Shown: one piece after another, positions 16,655-26,535 of the stretch | Layout of the letters: every line of letters begins with the position of its first letter | Position numbering within the stretch: position 1 is the first letter of the stretch | Assembly: GCF_946480305.1 (NCBI RefSeq) | Contig: NZ_CAMLJQ010000025.1 | Location: 1-54,335 of the forward strand | Length of the DNA stretch: 54,335 nt | Direction of reading: 5' to 3' | Source of the DNA: an uncultured Caldimonas sp. | GTDB taxonomy: Bacteria > Pseudomonadota > Gammaproteobacteria > Burkholderiales > Burkholderiaceae | The notes under the pieces: generated by a model | What the model was told of the DNA's origin: nothing | Databases searched by the model: none | What the model saw: only the letters and a program-made list of their open reading frames with translations | Position numbers and translations under genes: made by a program

Positions 16655-17770
16655 ATGGCCGAAAAAGTCATCCCCCTGGCGGACCACCGGTATGCGGCGA
16701 GCGTGCCGCGGGTGCCGGCTTTGCCGAGCCGACCCGACGGCCTGCTCTCGGACCGCCTCGGGCGCCCGCTGCGCGACCTCCGCATCTCGGTCACCGACCG
16801 CTGCAACTTCCGGTGCAGCTACTGCATGCCGAAAGAGGTGTTCGACAAGGACTACCAGTTCCTGCCGCACAGCTCGCTGCTCAGCTTCGAGGAGCTCGCC
16901 CGCGTGGCCCGCCTGTTCGTCGCCCACGGCGTGCGCAAGATCCGGCTCACCGGCGGCGAACCGCTGCTGCGCAAGAACATCGAGCGCCTGGTCGAGATGC
17001 TGGCGGCGCTGCGGACGCCGGAAGGCGAGCCGCTCGACCTGACACTCACCACCAACGGCTCGCTGCTCGAACGCAAGGCGCAGGCCTTGAAGGATGCGGG
17101 GCTGCGACGCGTGACGGTCAGCCTCGACGCGATGGACGACGCCATCTTCCGGCGCATGAACGACGTGGACTTCCCGGTGGCCGACGTGTTGCGCGGCATC
17201 GAGACGGCCGAGCGTGTCGGACTGGGGCCGATCAAGGTCAACATGGTCGTCAAGCGTGGCACCAACGACCACGAGATCCTGCCGATGGCGCGCCACTTCA
17301 AAGGCAGCTCGATCGTGCTGCGCTTCATCGAATACATGGACGTCGGCGCCTCCAACGGCTGGCGCATGGACGAGGTGCTGCCGTCGGCCCAGGTCGTCGA
17401 GCGCATCCATGCCGAGTTTCCGGTAGCGCCCGTCGACCCCGAGCTGCCCGGCGAAACCGCGGAGCGTTGGCGCTATCTCGATGGCTCGGGCGAGATCGGC
17501 CTGATCTCCAGCGTCACGCAGGCTTTTTGCCGCGACTGCAACCGCGCCCGGTTGTCCACCGAAGGCAAGCTGTTCCTGTGCCTGTTCGCCAGCCAGGGCC
17601 ACGACCTGCGCACACTGCTGCGCAGCGACTATTCCGACGAACAGATCGCAGGCGCCATCGGGCTGATCTGGCAGGAGCGGGCCGATCGCTATTCGGAACT
17701 GCGCAGCGCCCTGCAGCCCGACACCTCGAGCGGCAACCGTCGCGTCGAGATGCACTACATCGGAGGCTGA
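16655..17770 (+). CDS. moaA: GTP 3',8-cyclase MoaA (molybdenum cofactor step 1)
   Basis: Radical-SAM enzyme that converts GTP to 3',8-cyclo-GTP, the first committed step to molybdopterin, with MoaC. The 371-residue protein carries the radical SAM cluster CNFRCSYC, the SAM-contacting GGEP (in [14 protein letters not shown]), and the second 4Fe-4S ligands [19 protein letters not shown] near the C-terminus, which ends in the catalytic GG (HYIGG). No clear Shine-Dalgarno; CACAAT seven bases before the ATG resembles a -10 hexamer, so the transcript may be leaderless. It starts a five-gene overlapping cluster with mobA and moeA, supplying the cofactor used by enzymes such as SoxC. Confidence 0.97.
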   Translation: MAEKVIPLADHRYAASVPRVPALPSRPDGLLSDRLGRPLRDLRISVTDRCNFRCSYCMPKEVFDKDYQFLPHSSLLSFEELARVARLFVAHGVRKIRLTGGEPLLRKNIERLVEMLAALRTPEGEPLDLTLTTNGSLLERKAQALKDAGLRRVTVSLDAMDDAIFRRMNDVDFPVADVLRGIETAERVGLGPIKVNMVVKRGTNDHEILPMARHFKGSSIVLRFIEYMDVGASNGWRMDEVLPSAQVVERIHAEFPVAPVDPELPGETAERWRYLDGSGEIGLISSVTQAFCRDCNRARLSTEGKLFLCLFASQGHDLRTLLRSDYSDEQIAGAIGLIWQERADRYSELRSALQPDTSSGNRRVEMHYIGG

Positions 17771-17776
17771 TCGCGG

Positions 17777-18079
17777 ATGCGCTGGCTGCCTTGGTTCTCG
17801 CTTGCGCACCGTCGCGTGCTCGTGTGGGCGCTGGTCGCGAGCGCGTTGTTGCCTTGGCTTGCCGGCACGATGATCAAGGCATCCATACAGGCGGGCCTGC
17901 ACGACGACGCAGCCCGGGCCGGGCAGTTTGTCGACATCCTCGTCATCGCGGTGACGGTGTTCCTCGTCGTCGCGGTGGCCACCGTGGCCATCGGCTGCTG
18001 GGTGGTGGCCGTGATGAAGGGACCTGTGCAACGTGCCGACGCGTATCCGGTCGATGCGGCACAGGAAGAGCGCGAATGA
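17777..18079 (+). CDS. small two-TM membrane protein inside the moaA-mobA cluster
   Basis: A 100-residue protein of unknown function. Two hydrophobic segments are visible: about 14-33 ([20 protein letters not shown]) and about 53-80 ([20 protein letters not shown] and on), with a short loop between and a charged C-terminus (DAAQEERE). GGAGG lies 10 bases upstream of the ATG. It starts six bases after the moaA stop and overlaps mobA as ATGA, so it is translated with the Moco genes. I recognise no domain; the position suggests, but does not show, a link to cofactor metabolism. Confidence 0.8.
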   Translation: MRWLPWFSLAHRRVLVWALVASALLPWLAGTMIKASIQAGLHDDAARAGQFVDILVIAVTVFLVVAVATVAIGCWVVAVMKGPVQRADAYPVDAAQEERE

Positions 18080-18669
18080 GCATCGACCCCTCACGGATCA
18101 CCGGGCTGGTGCTCGCCGGCGGGCGCGGCAGCCGCATGGGCGGCGTGGACAAGGGCCTGCAGCACTTCCGCGGACTGCCGCTTGCACAGCAGGCGCTGCG
18201 CCGGCTCGCGCCGCAGGTGGGCCGCGTGATGATCAACGCCAACCGCAACCTGCCGACCTACGCTTCCTTCGGCGCACCGGTGTGGGCCGACGCCCTCCCC
18301 GACTTCGCGGGCCCGCTGGCCGGTTTCCTGACCGGCTTCGAGCACTGCGAAACCCCGTATCTCGCGACCGTGCCATGCGACACGCCGCTGTTCCCCGAAA
18401 CACTGGTCGCCCGCCTGGGAGAAGCGCTCGTCGAGCACGACGGGGACATCGCCATGGCCCGCACCGGCCAGCACACGCAACCGGTGTTCTGCCTGATGAA
18501 AAGTTCTCTGATGGACAGTCTGGCCCGCTTTACGCGAAGCGGCGGACGCAAGATCGACCTGTGGACTGCACAACACCGTTGCATCGAGGTGCCCTTCGAC
18601 GATGAGTCTGCTTTCTTCAACGCCAACACGCTGGAAGAGCTCCGGCAGCTCGAAGCGTCCCATGACTGA
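18076..18669 (+). CDS. mobA: molybdenum cofactor guanylyltransferase MobA
   Basis: Adds GMP to molybdopterin to make the guanine-dinucleotide cofactor used by DMSO-reductase-family enzymes. The 197-residue protein is a Rossmann-like nucleotidyltransferase with the signature [16 protein letters not shown] near residues 13-28, the Mg-site region VPCDTPLFP, and [19 protein letters not shown] precedes the ATG, which overlaps the upstream stop by four bases. SoxC uses un-nucleotidated Mo-molybdopterin, so MobA implies at least one other molybdoenzyme of the DMSO-reductase type elsewhere in the genome (inference). Confidence 0.95.
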   Translation: MSIDPSRITGLVLAGGRGSRMGGVDKGLQHFRGLPLAQQALRRLAPQVGRVMINANRNLPTYASFGAPVWADALPDFAGPLAGFLTGFEHCETPYLATVPCDTPLFPETLVARLGEALVEHDGDIAMARTGQHTQPVFCLMKSSLMDSLARFTRSGGRKIDLWTAQHRCIEVPFDDESAFFNANTLEELRQLEASHD

Positions 18670-19201
18670 AAACACCCCCGTCCTGATCCGCCGCCTGGAG
18701 CCGCAAGACCTGCCGGCCTACAAGGCGTTGCGCGACGAAGCGCTCGAACGCCACCCCGAGTCGTTCACCTCCGACCCCCGGACCGAGCGCGTGCGCTCGC
18801 CGGAAAGCTATCTCGGCCGGCTCGGCTGGTCCGAGGCCATGGGCGGTACGTTCCTGCTCGGCGCCTGGCTCGGCGATGAACTCGCAGGCAGCGTCGCATG
18901 CGAGCGCGAATTGATGCCCAAGGTGCGGCACCGCGCCAACATCGTCGGGATGTACGTGCGGGAGCGCCACAACGGCCAGGGCATCGGGCGGCAGCTGCTC
19001 ACTGCCTGCATCGACCTGGCACGCCGCGCGGAAGGGCTGGAGATGCTGGTGCTGACCGTCACCGCCTCGAACGAGCGCACCGTGCGCATGTACGAGCGCG
19101 CGGGCTTTCGCATGTACGGCCTGTTGCCACGCGCCATCCGGGTCGAGGTGGGCCGCAAGGTGCGCTATTTCGACAAAGCGCACATGCTGCTCGAGCTATG
19201 A
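18662..19201 (+). CDS. GNAT family N-acetyltransferase
   Basis: A 179-residue acetyltransferase with the acetyl-CoA-binding stretch [20 protein letters not shown] (motif A, R/Q-x-x-G-x-G/A as HNGQGIG) followed by [19 protein letters not shown] (motif B). The substrate is not evident. It overlaps the end of mobA by eight bases and the start of moeA as ATGA, so it is embedded in the Moco operon. GNAT proteins are often inserted in such operons without a shown role in the pathway; protein-N-terminal or small-molecule acetylation are both possible. Confidence 0.9.
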   Translation: MTENTPVLIRRLEPQDLPAYKALRDEALERHPESFTSDPRTERVRSPESYLGRLGWSEAMGGTFLLGAWLGDELAGSVACERELMPKVRHRANIVGMYVRERHNGQGIGRQLLTACIDLARRAEGLEMLVLTVTASNERTVRMYERAGFRMYGLLPRAIRVEVGRKVRYFDKAHMLLEL

Positions 19202-20499
19202 GCGACCGCGAGCTTCCCCCTTCGCTGCAGCAAGTGGCGTCCTGCCTCAGCGGCTATGACCCTGCGGCCTTGCCGGTAGCGCAGGCGCAGGAGTTCATCG
19301 GCCGTTTCGTGACCCGGGTGCAGACGGTCGAGCAGGTGGCCTTGCGCAGCGCGCTGGGGCGCGTGCTGGCTGCCGACGTCGTCTCGCCCATCGACGTTCC
19401 CTCGCACGACAACTCGGCGATGGACGGCTATGCGCTGCGCGGCAGCGAGCTGGCGCGCGAAGGGCCCACACGTCTGCGCATCGCGGGCAGCGGCCTGGCG
19501 GGTCAGCAGTTCGTGGGCACCGCCGCCGCGGGCGAGTGCGTGCGCATCATGACTGGCGCGGTGATGCCCGAAGGGCTCGACACGGTCGTGCCGCAGGAGT
19601 TCACCACCGTCGAAGGCGAGCACGTCGTCATCCCTGCGGGGGCAGTGCGCACCGGCGACAACCGCCGCCTGCGCGGAGAAGACCTGGCGCGTGGTCAATC
19701 GGCATTGAGCCGTGGCAAGCTGCTGCGTCCGGCCGACCTGGGGCTGCTGGCGTCGCTGGGCCAAGCCGAGGTGCCGGTGTGGCGCAAGCTGCGCGTGGCG
19801 TTCTTCTCGACGGGCGACGAGCTTCGCTCCATCGGCGAGCCGCTCGACGCCGGCTGCGTCTATGACAGCAACCGCTACACGATCTACGGCATGCTGCAGC
19901 GCCTGGACATGGAGGTGCTCGACCTAGGCGTGGTGCGCGACGATCCCACCGCACTGGAAGCGGCGTTCCGCGCCGCAGCGGACAGCGCCGACGCGGTCAT
20001 CACCTCCGGTGGCGTGTCCGTCGGGGAAGCCGACTACACCAAGCAGGTGATGCAACAGCTGGGCGATGTGGCGTTCTGGAAGATCGCAATGCGCCCTGGC
20101 CGGCCGATGGCCTTCGGTCGCATCGCCGCCGCCGGCCCCGGCTCGAAGTCGGCCGTGCTGTTCGGACTGCCCGGCAATCCGGTGGCGGTGATGGTGACCT
20201 TCTACGCCTTCGTGCGTGACGCGCTGCTTGCGATGAGCGGTGCCTCGGCGCAGCCCCTGCCGCTGCTGCGCGCACGCGCTACCGGCGCGATCCGCAAGAA
20301 GCCCGGGCGCACCGAATACCAGCGGGGCATCGTGGAACGCGACGGCGACGATTGGCAGGTGCGCATCACCGGCTCGCAGGGTTCGGGCATCCTGCGCTCG
20401 ATGTCGGAAGCCAACGGACTCGTGGTGCTGCACCACGAGCAAGGGTCGGTTTCGTCGGGCGACTGGGTCGATGTGCTGCCCTTCGAAGGTCTGCTGTAG
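19198..20499 (+). CDS. moeA: molybdopterin molybdenumtransferase MoeA
   Basis: Inserts molybdate into adenylylated molybdopterin to give active Mo cofactor. The 433-residue protein shows the MoeA blocks SPIDVPSHDNSAMDGYAL, GECVRIMTGAVMPEGLDTVV, the MoCF-biosynthesis domain with FFSTGDEL, VITSGGVSVGEADYTK, and GLPGNPVAVMVTF, then the C-terminal beta domain. It overlaps the GNAT gene as ATGA and is the last gene of the cluster. It is followed eight bases later by the convergent end of the oxygenase gene. Confidence 0.97.
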   Translation: MSDRELPPSLQQVASCLSGYDPAALPVAQAQEFIGRFVTRVQTVEQVALRSALGRVLAADVVSPIDVPSHDNSAMDGYALRGSELAREGPTRLRIAGSGLAGQQFVGTAAAGECVRIMTGAVMPEGLDTVVPQEFTTVEGEHVVIPAGAVRTGDNRRLRGEDLARGQSALSRGKLLRPADLGLLASLGQAEVPVWRKLRVAFFSTGDELRSIGEPLDAGCVYDSNRYTIYGMLQRLDMEVLDLGVVRDDPTALEAAFRAAADSADAVITSGGVSVGEADYTKQVMQQLGDVAFWKIAMRPGRPMAFGRIAAAGPGSKSAVLFGLPGNPVAVMVTFYAFVRDALLAMSGASAQPLPLLRARATGAIRKKPGRTEYQRGIVERDGDDWQVRITGSQGSGILRSMSEANGLVVLHHEQGSVSSGDWVDVLPFEGLL

Positions 20500-20507
20500 G
20501 CCGGCCT

Positions 20508-21404
20508 CTACCCACCCACCAAGCGTCTCAACGTATCCCACACGATCGGCGGTGTGGCGAGCTTGGCCGCCTGCTTGACCTTCGCAAACCGGTCGACGAA
20601 CAGGAAGACCGACGTGCTGCGCTGCTCTCGCGCTCGCCGGGCCTCGCTGTACGAGTAGTAGTACGACGCCACCGAGCGCCGCGTACGCCCCTCGGGCACC
20701 AGCAATGGTGCCGGGTGCCCATGAAAGCTCGCTGGCCCATGGCGCATCAGCACCGAGCGGCCGAACACCGGCTCGATCTCGCGCACGCACTGCCGCGCCT
20801 GCGCGTCCCACAGCTCCAGCGCCCCACCCCATTGCATGTCCCAGCCTTCGTTGAGGTAGGTGATGAACACCATCTCGTTGTCCAGGCCCGAACACGGGTG
20901 GCGGTTGAAGTCGCGGTGGATGCCGAAGCGCCCGCCATGTCGCGTCTCGTGCAGCCCGCCGCCATACAGCGCCGGATCGGTGATCAGCTCTTCCACGCCG
21001 GAAACGGCCGACAGCAGTTGCACGAACCAGCGCGAGTTGACGAGCCCGAAGTAGAGCTCCGACGCAGGGCCGAGCGTGGCCTGCGGCAGCGAGCGGTGCG
21101 TCGTCTCGTGGGGGCTCTGCACCACGCGCCACTGGTTGAGGCCGTAGAGGTCGAACTCCTCGTGCACGAGCCGCAACAGGTCGGGATTGAAGATGTCGTC
21201 GAGCACCAGGTGCGGGAAGGGCTGCGCCTGTTCCATCGTGGTGCGCAGCGTGGCCTGGAAGCCCGACTTGAAGTAGCGTGGATCAACCAGTTCGCGCAAT
21301 CCCAACCGGCGACCGCGGATCACGACGTAGTCCGGGTCGTGCGCCGCCCGCCGGTCGGGTTCGACGACCGTGCGATCCATCTGCACGGCAAGCTGAGGGG
21401 TCAT
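20508..21404 (-). CDS. 2-oxoglutarate/Fe(II)-dependent oxygenase
   Basis: Predicted 298-residue dioxygenase of the 2OG-Fe(II) superfamily (prolyl-4-hydroxylase-like). Iron ligands fit His163 and Asp165 in GIHRDFNRH and His228 in SFHGHP, with Arg242 or Arg243 (TRRSVASYYYS) for the 2-oxoglutarate carboxylate. The surrounding VFITYLNEGWDMQWGGALELWD block matches the double-stranded beta-helix. The N-terminal 55 residues precede the catalytic domain. The substrate is unknown; members of this subfamily modify proteins, sugars or small molecules. It is a single gene convergent with moeA; its 5' region (21405-21589) holds no other gene. Confidence 0.85.
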   Translation of the reverse strand: MTPQLAVQMDRTVVEPDRRAAHDPDYVVIRGRRLGLRELVDPRYFKSGFQATLRTTMEQAQPFPHLVLDDIFNPDLLRLVHEEFDLYGLNQWRVVQSPHETTHRSLPQATLGPASELYFGLVNSRWFVQLLSAVSGVEELITDPALYGGGLHETRHGGRFGIHRDFNRHPCSGLDNEMVFITYLNEGWDMQWGGALELWDAQARQCVREIEPVFGRSVLMRHGPASFHGHPAPLLVPEGRTRRSVASYYYSYSEARRAREQRSTSVFLFVDRFAKVKQAAKLATPPIVWDTLRRLVGG

Positions 21405-21589
21405 GATCGCTACCGCCTGATCGAGACGTGTGTAAAGGTCTCAATCGTGACAGCGATCCCGCCACCGCAACTGTTAGAGGCGGTAACTTTGGGCGCTGAA
21501 CAAGGCTCATCCCCCTCATCCACGGGATCAGCCTGCCCGTCGCGTTGCGGGTTCAGCAACGGTCGTGCCGAACGCACCCGTCAAAATTG

Positions 21590-24500
21590 TCAGGACCCTG
21601 CGTGCAGCCCGGCCTCCCCAGCAGGCACCGGCGTCGTGATCGGCCCCGGCGTGCTCTTGCGCGCGAACAGCGTGTACATGGTCGGCACCACGAAGATCGT
21701 CAACAGCGTGCCGAGCGTCATACCGCCCACGATCACCCAGCCGATCTGCTGACGGCTCTCGGCACCTGCACCGCTGGCGAGCGCCAGCGGCAGCGCACCG
21801 AGCACCATCGCCCCAGTCGTCATCAGGATGGGGCGCAGCCGCAGCGCCGCGGCGTGCTTCACGGCGTCGAGCACCGCTTCGCCCTGTTGCCGCTGCTGGT
21901 TGGCGAACTCGACGATCAGGATCCCGTGTTTCGTGATCAGGCCCACCAGCGTGATGAGCCCGATCTGGGAATACACGTTCAGCGTTCCGCCGGCGAGCTT
22001 CAAAGCCAGCAACGCACCGACCATCGACAACGGCACCGACAGCATGATCACGAACGGGTCGACGAAGCTCTCGAACTGCGCGGACAGCACCAGAAAGATG
22101 AACAACAGCGCGAGCACGAACACGAGGCCGAGCGCCCCGCTCGATGAGCGGAACTCGCGCGACACGCCGTTCAGTTCGGTCGTGTACCCCTGCGGCAGCA
22201 GTTCCTGCGCCTTCGCATCAAGGAAGTCGAGCGCCTCGCCCAGCGAATAGCCAGGGGCCAGGTTGGCAGTGATCGATACCGAGCGTCGCTGGTTGAAGTG
22301 GTTCAGCTCGCGCGGAGCCACCGCCTCGCGCACCGTCACGAGAGACGACAACGGGATCATCCGGTTGTCGCGCCCGCGCACGAACAGCTTCTCGATGTCG
22401 TCCGGACGGCTGCGGCCACTGGCCTGCGTCTGCACGATCACGTCGTACTGCTCGGCGTCGCGCTTGTAGCGCGTGACGTTGCGCCCGCCAAGCATCGTCT
22501 CCACGGTGCGCGCCACCTGGTCCACCGCCACGCCGGCGTCAGCCGCGCGCTCGCGGTCGACCTCGATGTAGATCTCCGGCTTGTTCAGTTCCAGGTCGGT
22601 GTCGGGCTGAACGAAGCCGCCGTGACGGTTCATCTCGTCGACGAAACGGTCGGCCACCTGGGCGAGGTTGGCGTAGCTGTCGGAGGTGAGGATCACGAAG
22701 TTGACCGATCGCTCCCGGAATCCCTGCCCCAGCGACGCCGGCGTGATCGGGAAGGCGCTGACGCCCGGCAATGCGCCCAGCTTCGGCTGCAGTTCACGCG
22801 CGAGCTCGACGGTGGAACGCTCGCGCTCGTCCCAGTCGGTGGTGCGCAGGAACGAGATGCCCTGCGTCACCGTCGGGTTGCCGGCCACCACGAACACGCG
22901 GTCGAACTCGGGGGTCTGCATGCCGATGCGCTCGATCTCCTGCATGTACTTCTCGGTGTAGCCGATCGTCGAGCCATCTGGAGCGCGCACGTTGACGAGC
23001 ACGACGCCGCGGTCTTCCATCGGCGCCAGTTCGCTGCGCATGCTCTTGAACAGCCCCCAGCTTGCGGCAGCGCTCACCAGCATCAGCGAAACGATCAACC
23101 AGCGATGGTGCAACGTCCAGCCCAGCGCGCCCTCGTAGACCGCGGTCAGCTTGTCGAGACCGCGTTCCATCCAGCGGTCGAACCGCGTCGGCGTGGGGTT
23201 GTGGCGCAGCAGCTTCGAGCACATCATCGGCGACAGCGTCAGCGCCACGAAGCCCGACACGAGCACCGCACCGGCCAGCGTGAGCGCGAACTCGACGAAC
23301 AGCCGGCCCGTGCGCCCCGGCGTGAACGCAAGCGGTGCGTACACCGCCACCAGCGTCAGCGTCATCGCCACCACCGCGAAGCCGATCTCCTTCGAGCCCC
23401 GGATGGCGGCGGCAAAGGGCGTCATGCCCTCCTCGATGTGGCGGTAGATGTTTTCCAGCACCACGATCGCGTCGTCCACCACGAGCCCGATCGCGAGCAC
23501 CAGCGCCAGCAGCGTCAGCGTGTTGATCGTGAAGCCCGCCACCGACATCAACGCGAAAGCGCCGATCAGGCTGACCGGTATGGTCACGAGCGGGATGACC
23601 GACGCGCGCAGCGTGCGCAGGAACACGAACACCACCAGCGCAACCAGCACCACGGCCTCGGTGACGGTGGCATACACCGACTTCACCGAGCGGTCGATGA
23701 ACACCGAGTTGTCGTTGGCGACCTGCACCTGCATGCCGGGCGGCAGCTCTTCCTGGATGCGCGGCATCATGGCCTGCACGCCGGCCGAGACCTCCAGCGG
23801 GTTGGCCGTGGCTTGCCGTATCACGCCGAGCGACACCGAACGCACGCCGTTCAGCCGTGTGCTCGACCGCTCGCTCGCCGGCGCCTGCTCCACGCGCGCC
23901 ACGTCACGCAGCCGCACCGTGTAGCCGTTCACCTGCCGCAGTGCCACCTCCTCGAACTGCACGGGCGTGTTGAGGTTGGTCTGTGCCGTGACGCTGAACT
24001 CGCGTGCCTGGCCCTCGATCCGGCCTGCCGGCACCTCCAGGTTCTGCTTGCGCAGCGCGTCTTCCACGTCCTGCACGGTCACCTGGTAAGCCGCGAGCTT
24101 GTCCGGATCGAGCCAGACGCGCATCGCGAAGATGCGCTCGCCGCGCACGGTCACGTCGGCCACGCCGGGCACCGTCTGCAGACGCGGCTTGATGATGCGG
24201 TTGGCGATGTCGGTGATCTCGAGAGGAGAGATCGTCTTGGAGTCGGTCGTGAAGGCCAGCCAGATCGTTGGCGACGCATCGGCCTCGACCTTCGAGATCA
24301 CGGGCTCTTCGGCCGCTTCGGGCAGCCGCCCGCGCACCCGGGAGACCCGGTCGCGCACATCGGCGGCGGCGTCCTCGGGATTCTTCTCGAGCTTGAATCG
24401 CACAGAGATCTGGCTGCGCTCTTGCCGCGAGATCGACGTGATGATGTCCACGCCGTCGATCCCGGCGATGGAGTCTTCGAGCGGCTTGGTGACCTGCGAT

Positions 24501-24679
24501 TCGATCACCTCGGACGATGCCCCGGTGAGCGTCGTGCTCACCGTCACCACGGGCTCGTCGATGCGCGGATACTCGCGCACCTGCAGCCGGGTGAAGCTCA
24601 CCAGGCCGATCAGCACCAGCAACAGCGACAGCACGGTCGCAAAGACCGGCCGTCGAACGGCAACCTCGGGCAACTGCAT
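21590..24679 (-). CDS. RND multidrug efflux pump, HAE1 family
   Basis: Inner-membrane proton-driven transporter of 1029 residues, the usual AcrB/MexB-type length. TM1 lies near residues 11-30, a large periplasmic loop follows, then a TM block from about 335. The proton-relay pair Asp402-Asp403 is in GLVVDDAIVVLEN. A second half repeats the plan, with NVYSQIGLITLVGLITKHGI in the C-terminal membrane domain. Long runs match the MdtB/MexK-like branch by eye. It follows its adaptor gene with a 27-base gap. No outer-membrane channel gene is in the window, so the pump probably shares a TolC/OprM-type channel. The substrate cannot be predicted. Confidence 0.95.
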   Translation of the reverse strand: MQLPEVAVRRPVFATVLSLLLVLIGLVSFTRLQVREYPRIDEPVVTVSTTLTGASSEVIESQVTKPLEDSIAGIDGVDIITSISRQERSQISVRFKLEKNPEDAAADVRDRVSRVRGRLPEAAEEPVISKVEADASPTIWLAFTTDSKTISPLEITDIANRIIKPRLQTVPGVADVTVRGERIFAMRVWLDPDKLAAYQVTVQDVEDALRKQNLEVPAGRIEGQAREFSVTAQTNLNTPVQFEEVALRQVNGYTVRLRDVARVEQAPASERSSTRLNGVRSVSLGVIRQATANPLEVSAGVQAMMPRIQEELPPGMQVQVANDNSVFIDRSVKSVYATVTEAVVLVALVVFVFLRTLRASVIPLVTIPVSLIGAFALMSVAGFTINTLTLLALVLAIGLVVDDAIVVLENIYRHIEEGMTPFAAAIRGSKEIGFAVVAMTLTLVAVYAPLAFTPGRTGRLFVEFALTLAGAVLVSGFVALTLSPMMCSKLLRHNPTPTRFDRWMERGLDKLTAVYEGALGWTLHHRWLIVSLMLVSAAASWGLFKSMRSELAPMEDRGVVLVNVRAPDGSTIGYTEKYMQEIERIGMQTPEFDRVFVVAGNPTVTQGISFLRTTDWDERERSTVELARELQPKLGALPGVSAFPITPASLGQGFRERSVNFVILTSDSYANLAQVADRFVDEMNRHGGFVQPDTDLELNKPEIYIEVDRERAADAGVAVDQVARTVETMLGGRNVTRYKRDAEQYDVIVQTQASGRSRPDDIEKLFVRGRDNRMIPLSSLVTVREAVAPRELNHFNQRRSVSITANLAPGYSLGEALDFLDAKAQELLPQGYTTELNGVSREFRSSSGALGLVFVLALLFIFLVLSAQFESFVDPFVIMLSVPLSMVGALLALKLAGGTLNVYSQIGLITLVGLITKHGILIVEFANQQRQQGEAVLDAVKHAAALRLRPILMTTGAMVLGALPLALASGAGAESRQQIGWVIVGGMTLGTLLTIFVVPTMYTLFARKSTPGPITTPVPAGEAGLHAGS

Positions 24680-24706
24680 GGCGGGTCTCTTTCGGTGTGC
24701 GGAGCG

Positions 24707-25927
24707 TCAGGGTGTGCCGGCGTTGCGCGCGGCAACCCGTGCGTCGCCCTGCGAAGCGCCGGTCGTGGCTGATGCCGGCGCGCTGGCAGCGGCAGCGCCA
24801 ACCTCGACGATGCGCAGGACCGCCCCGTCACGCTGCACGCGCTGGTGGCCGGCGGTCACGACCGTGTCGCCCGCCTGCACGCCCTGGAGGATCTCGACGC
24901 GGCCCTGCCGGCGTGCGCCGGTCTGCACCTCGCTGCGTTGCGCCACCCGGGTGGCGCGGCCTTCGACCTCCGGGCCCGGCACCACCTTGATCACGAACTG
25001 CTTGCCCGCATCCGGCATCACCGCCTCTTCCGGCACCACGAGTGCCTCGGGCCGGGTCGACAGCACGGTGTCGACGCGCGCGAACATGCCAGGCCGCAGC
25101 ACCCCCTCGGTGTTGTCGAGCGACGCGCGCACCAGCACCGACCGGCCGGTCGCATCGACCTGCGGGTCCATCGCATCGATGCGGGCGTTGAAGCGCTTTT
25201 GCGGCAGCGCGTCCAGCGTCACCTGGGCGGCCTGGCCCACCCGCAACTGCGGCAGATAGCGCTCGGGCAGGCGGAAATCCACATACACGCGGCTGAGGTC
25301 TTCCAGGTTGACCAGGTCGGTCCCCGCCGCCACGTAGTCGCCCACGTTCACCTGCCGGATGCCGGCGGTGCCGTCGAACGGGGCGACGATCTTCATGCGC
25401 TCGAGTTGCGCGCGCGCCAACGCGAGTTGTGCCTCGGCCACCTGCAGGTTGGCGGCGGTCTGGTCGACGGCGGCCTGGCTGACGAAGTTCTCGGCCAGCA
25501 GTTCTCGGTTGCGGTCGTAGTTGGCCCGTGCAATGCTGACCTGGGCCTGTGCCTGCCTCACCTGGGCGGCGACGATGGCGTCATCCAGTTGCACCAGTAC
25601 CTGTCCCTTGCGCACACGCTGGCCGTCCTGGAAGCCGAGGGCCGCGATGCGCCCAGCCACCTCCGGCCGCACCACCACGCCCTGGCGAGAACGCAGGGTG
25701 CCGACGGCCTGCGCTTCATCGACCAACGTGGCCGACTCCACCTTGCCCACCTCGACGGCAACCGGCCCTTGCGGTGCACCGCCCGGTGCTCCAGCAGCCC
25801 TCGGCGCTCCCGCGGCAGATGCCGTCGGTCCTGAGGCGGCGGTCGGGCCCTTGTGCTGGTACCAGTACGCAGCAAGGCTGGCGGCTGCGATGCCGAGAAC
25901 GGCCACCGTCGCGTGCAACTTCTTCAT
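24707..25927 (-). CDS. RND efflux periplasmic adaptor (membrane fusion protein)
   Basis: HlyD/AcrA-type adaptor linking the downstream RND pump to an outer-membrane channel. The 406-residue protein has an N-terminal signal/anchor (MKKLHATVAVLGIAAASLAA), a Gly/Ala/Pro linker, the lipoyl half-motif GVVVRPEVAGRIAALGFQDG, a coiled-coil hairpin rich in Ala/Gln (about 110-170), the second lipoyl half and beta-barrel, and a low-complexity C-terminal tail. No lipobox cysteine is present, so it is anchored by the N-terminal helix or cleaved. The frame is open to an upstream TTG, but ATG 25927 places the signal at the N-terminus. First gene of the pump operon; no regulator adjoins it. Confidence 0.93.
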   Translation of the reverse strand: MKKLHATVAVLGIAAASLAAYWYQHKGPTAASGPTASAAGAPRAAGAPGGAPQGPVAVEVGKVESATLVDEAQAVGTLRSRQGVVVRPEVAGRIAALGFQDGQRVRKGQVLVQLDDAIVAAQVRQAQAQVSIARANYDRNRELLAENFVSQAAVDQTAANLQVAEAQLALARAQLERMKIVAPFDGTAGIRQVNVGDYVAAGTDLVNLEDLSRVYVDFRLPERYLPQLRVGQAAQVTLDALPQKRFNARIDAMDPQVDATGRSVLVRASLDNTEGVLRPGMFARVDTVLSTRPEALVVPEEAVMPDAGKQFVIKVVPGPEVEGRATRVAQRSEVQTGARRQGRVEILQGVQAGDTVVTAGHQRVQRDGAVLRIVEVGAAAASAPASATTGASQGDARVAARNAGTP

Positions 25928-26031
25928 GTACGAACCGATCGTGGAGTGCAAAAGCCACTGTAACTGCAGGCACTCACCGCCGATTCACATTTCTTCACGT
26001 ACGCCCCCCGCACGCGCGACAGGCGCGCGCT

Positions 26032-26484
26032 TCAGACGACGCTGGCGACGCCCTTGTTGGCGAGCGCGTCAGCCCGCTCGTTGCCCGGGTCGCCGGCATG
26101 CCCTTTGACCCAGTGCCATTGCACGTGGTGAAGCGAGGCCAATGCTTCGAGACGCTGCCACAACTCGGCGTTCTTGACGGGCTTCTTGTCTGCCGTCTTC
26201 CAGCCGCGCGTCTTCCAGCCGTGTATCCACTCGGTGATGCCTTTGCGCACGTACTCGCTGTCGGTGTAGATGGCAACGTCGCACGTGCGCTTCAGACTCG
26301 CTAGAGCCTCGATCACCGCCGTGAGTTCCATGCGGTTGTTGGTGGTCGATGCTTCGCCGCCGAACAGTTCCTTCTCGTGCTCGCCTGAGCGCAGCCACAC
26401 GCCCCAGCCGCCCGGCCCCGGATTGCCCTTGCAGGCGCCATCGGTATAGATCACCACCTTGGGACGCGAAATGCCTGTGGCCAT
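26032..26484 (-). CDS. rnhA: ribonuclease HI
   Basis: Degrades RNA in RNA-DNA hybrids (R-loops, Okazaki primers). The 150-residue protein has the complete catalytic set: Asp15 ([11 protein letters not shown]), Glu53 (NNRMELTAV), Asp75 ([11 protein letters not shown]) and Asp139 ([10 protein letters not shown]), with His129 in VKGHAGD. It lies 51 bases after the SAM methyltransferase gene on the same strand, an arrangement common in betaproteobacteria (gloB-methyltransferase-rnhA), so the two are probably co-transcribed. Confidence 0.97.
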   Translation of the reverse strand: MATGISRPKVVIYTDGACKGNPGPGGWGVWLRSGEHEKELFGGEASTTNNRMELTAVIEALASLKRTCDVAIYTDSEYVRKGITEWIHGWKTRGWKTADKKPVKNAELWQRLEALASLHHVQWHWVKGHAGDPGNERADALANKGVASVV

Positions 26485-26535
26485 GTATGAATCGATCAGT
26501 ATGTAGGTTGACGAAGAGGCAACGGCTCCGCCCGG

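Noticed and set aside
16556..18094. 512-codon open frame on minus opposite moaA
   Set aside because: moaA carries complete radical-SAM motifs on plus; the minus frame is a shadow.
26013..26029. CGCGCG/CGCGCG hairpin after rnhA as a terminator
   Set aside because: No T tract follows on the minus strand, and the repeat is simple alternating CG.
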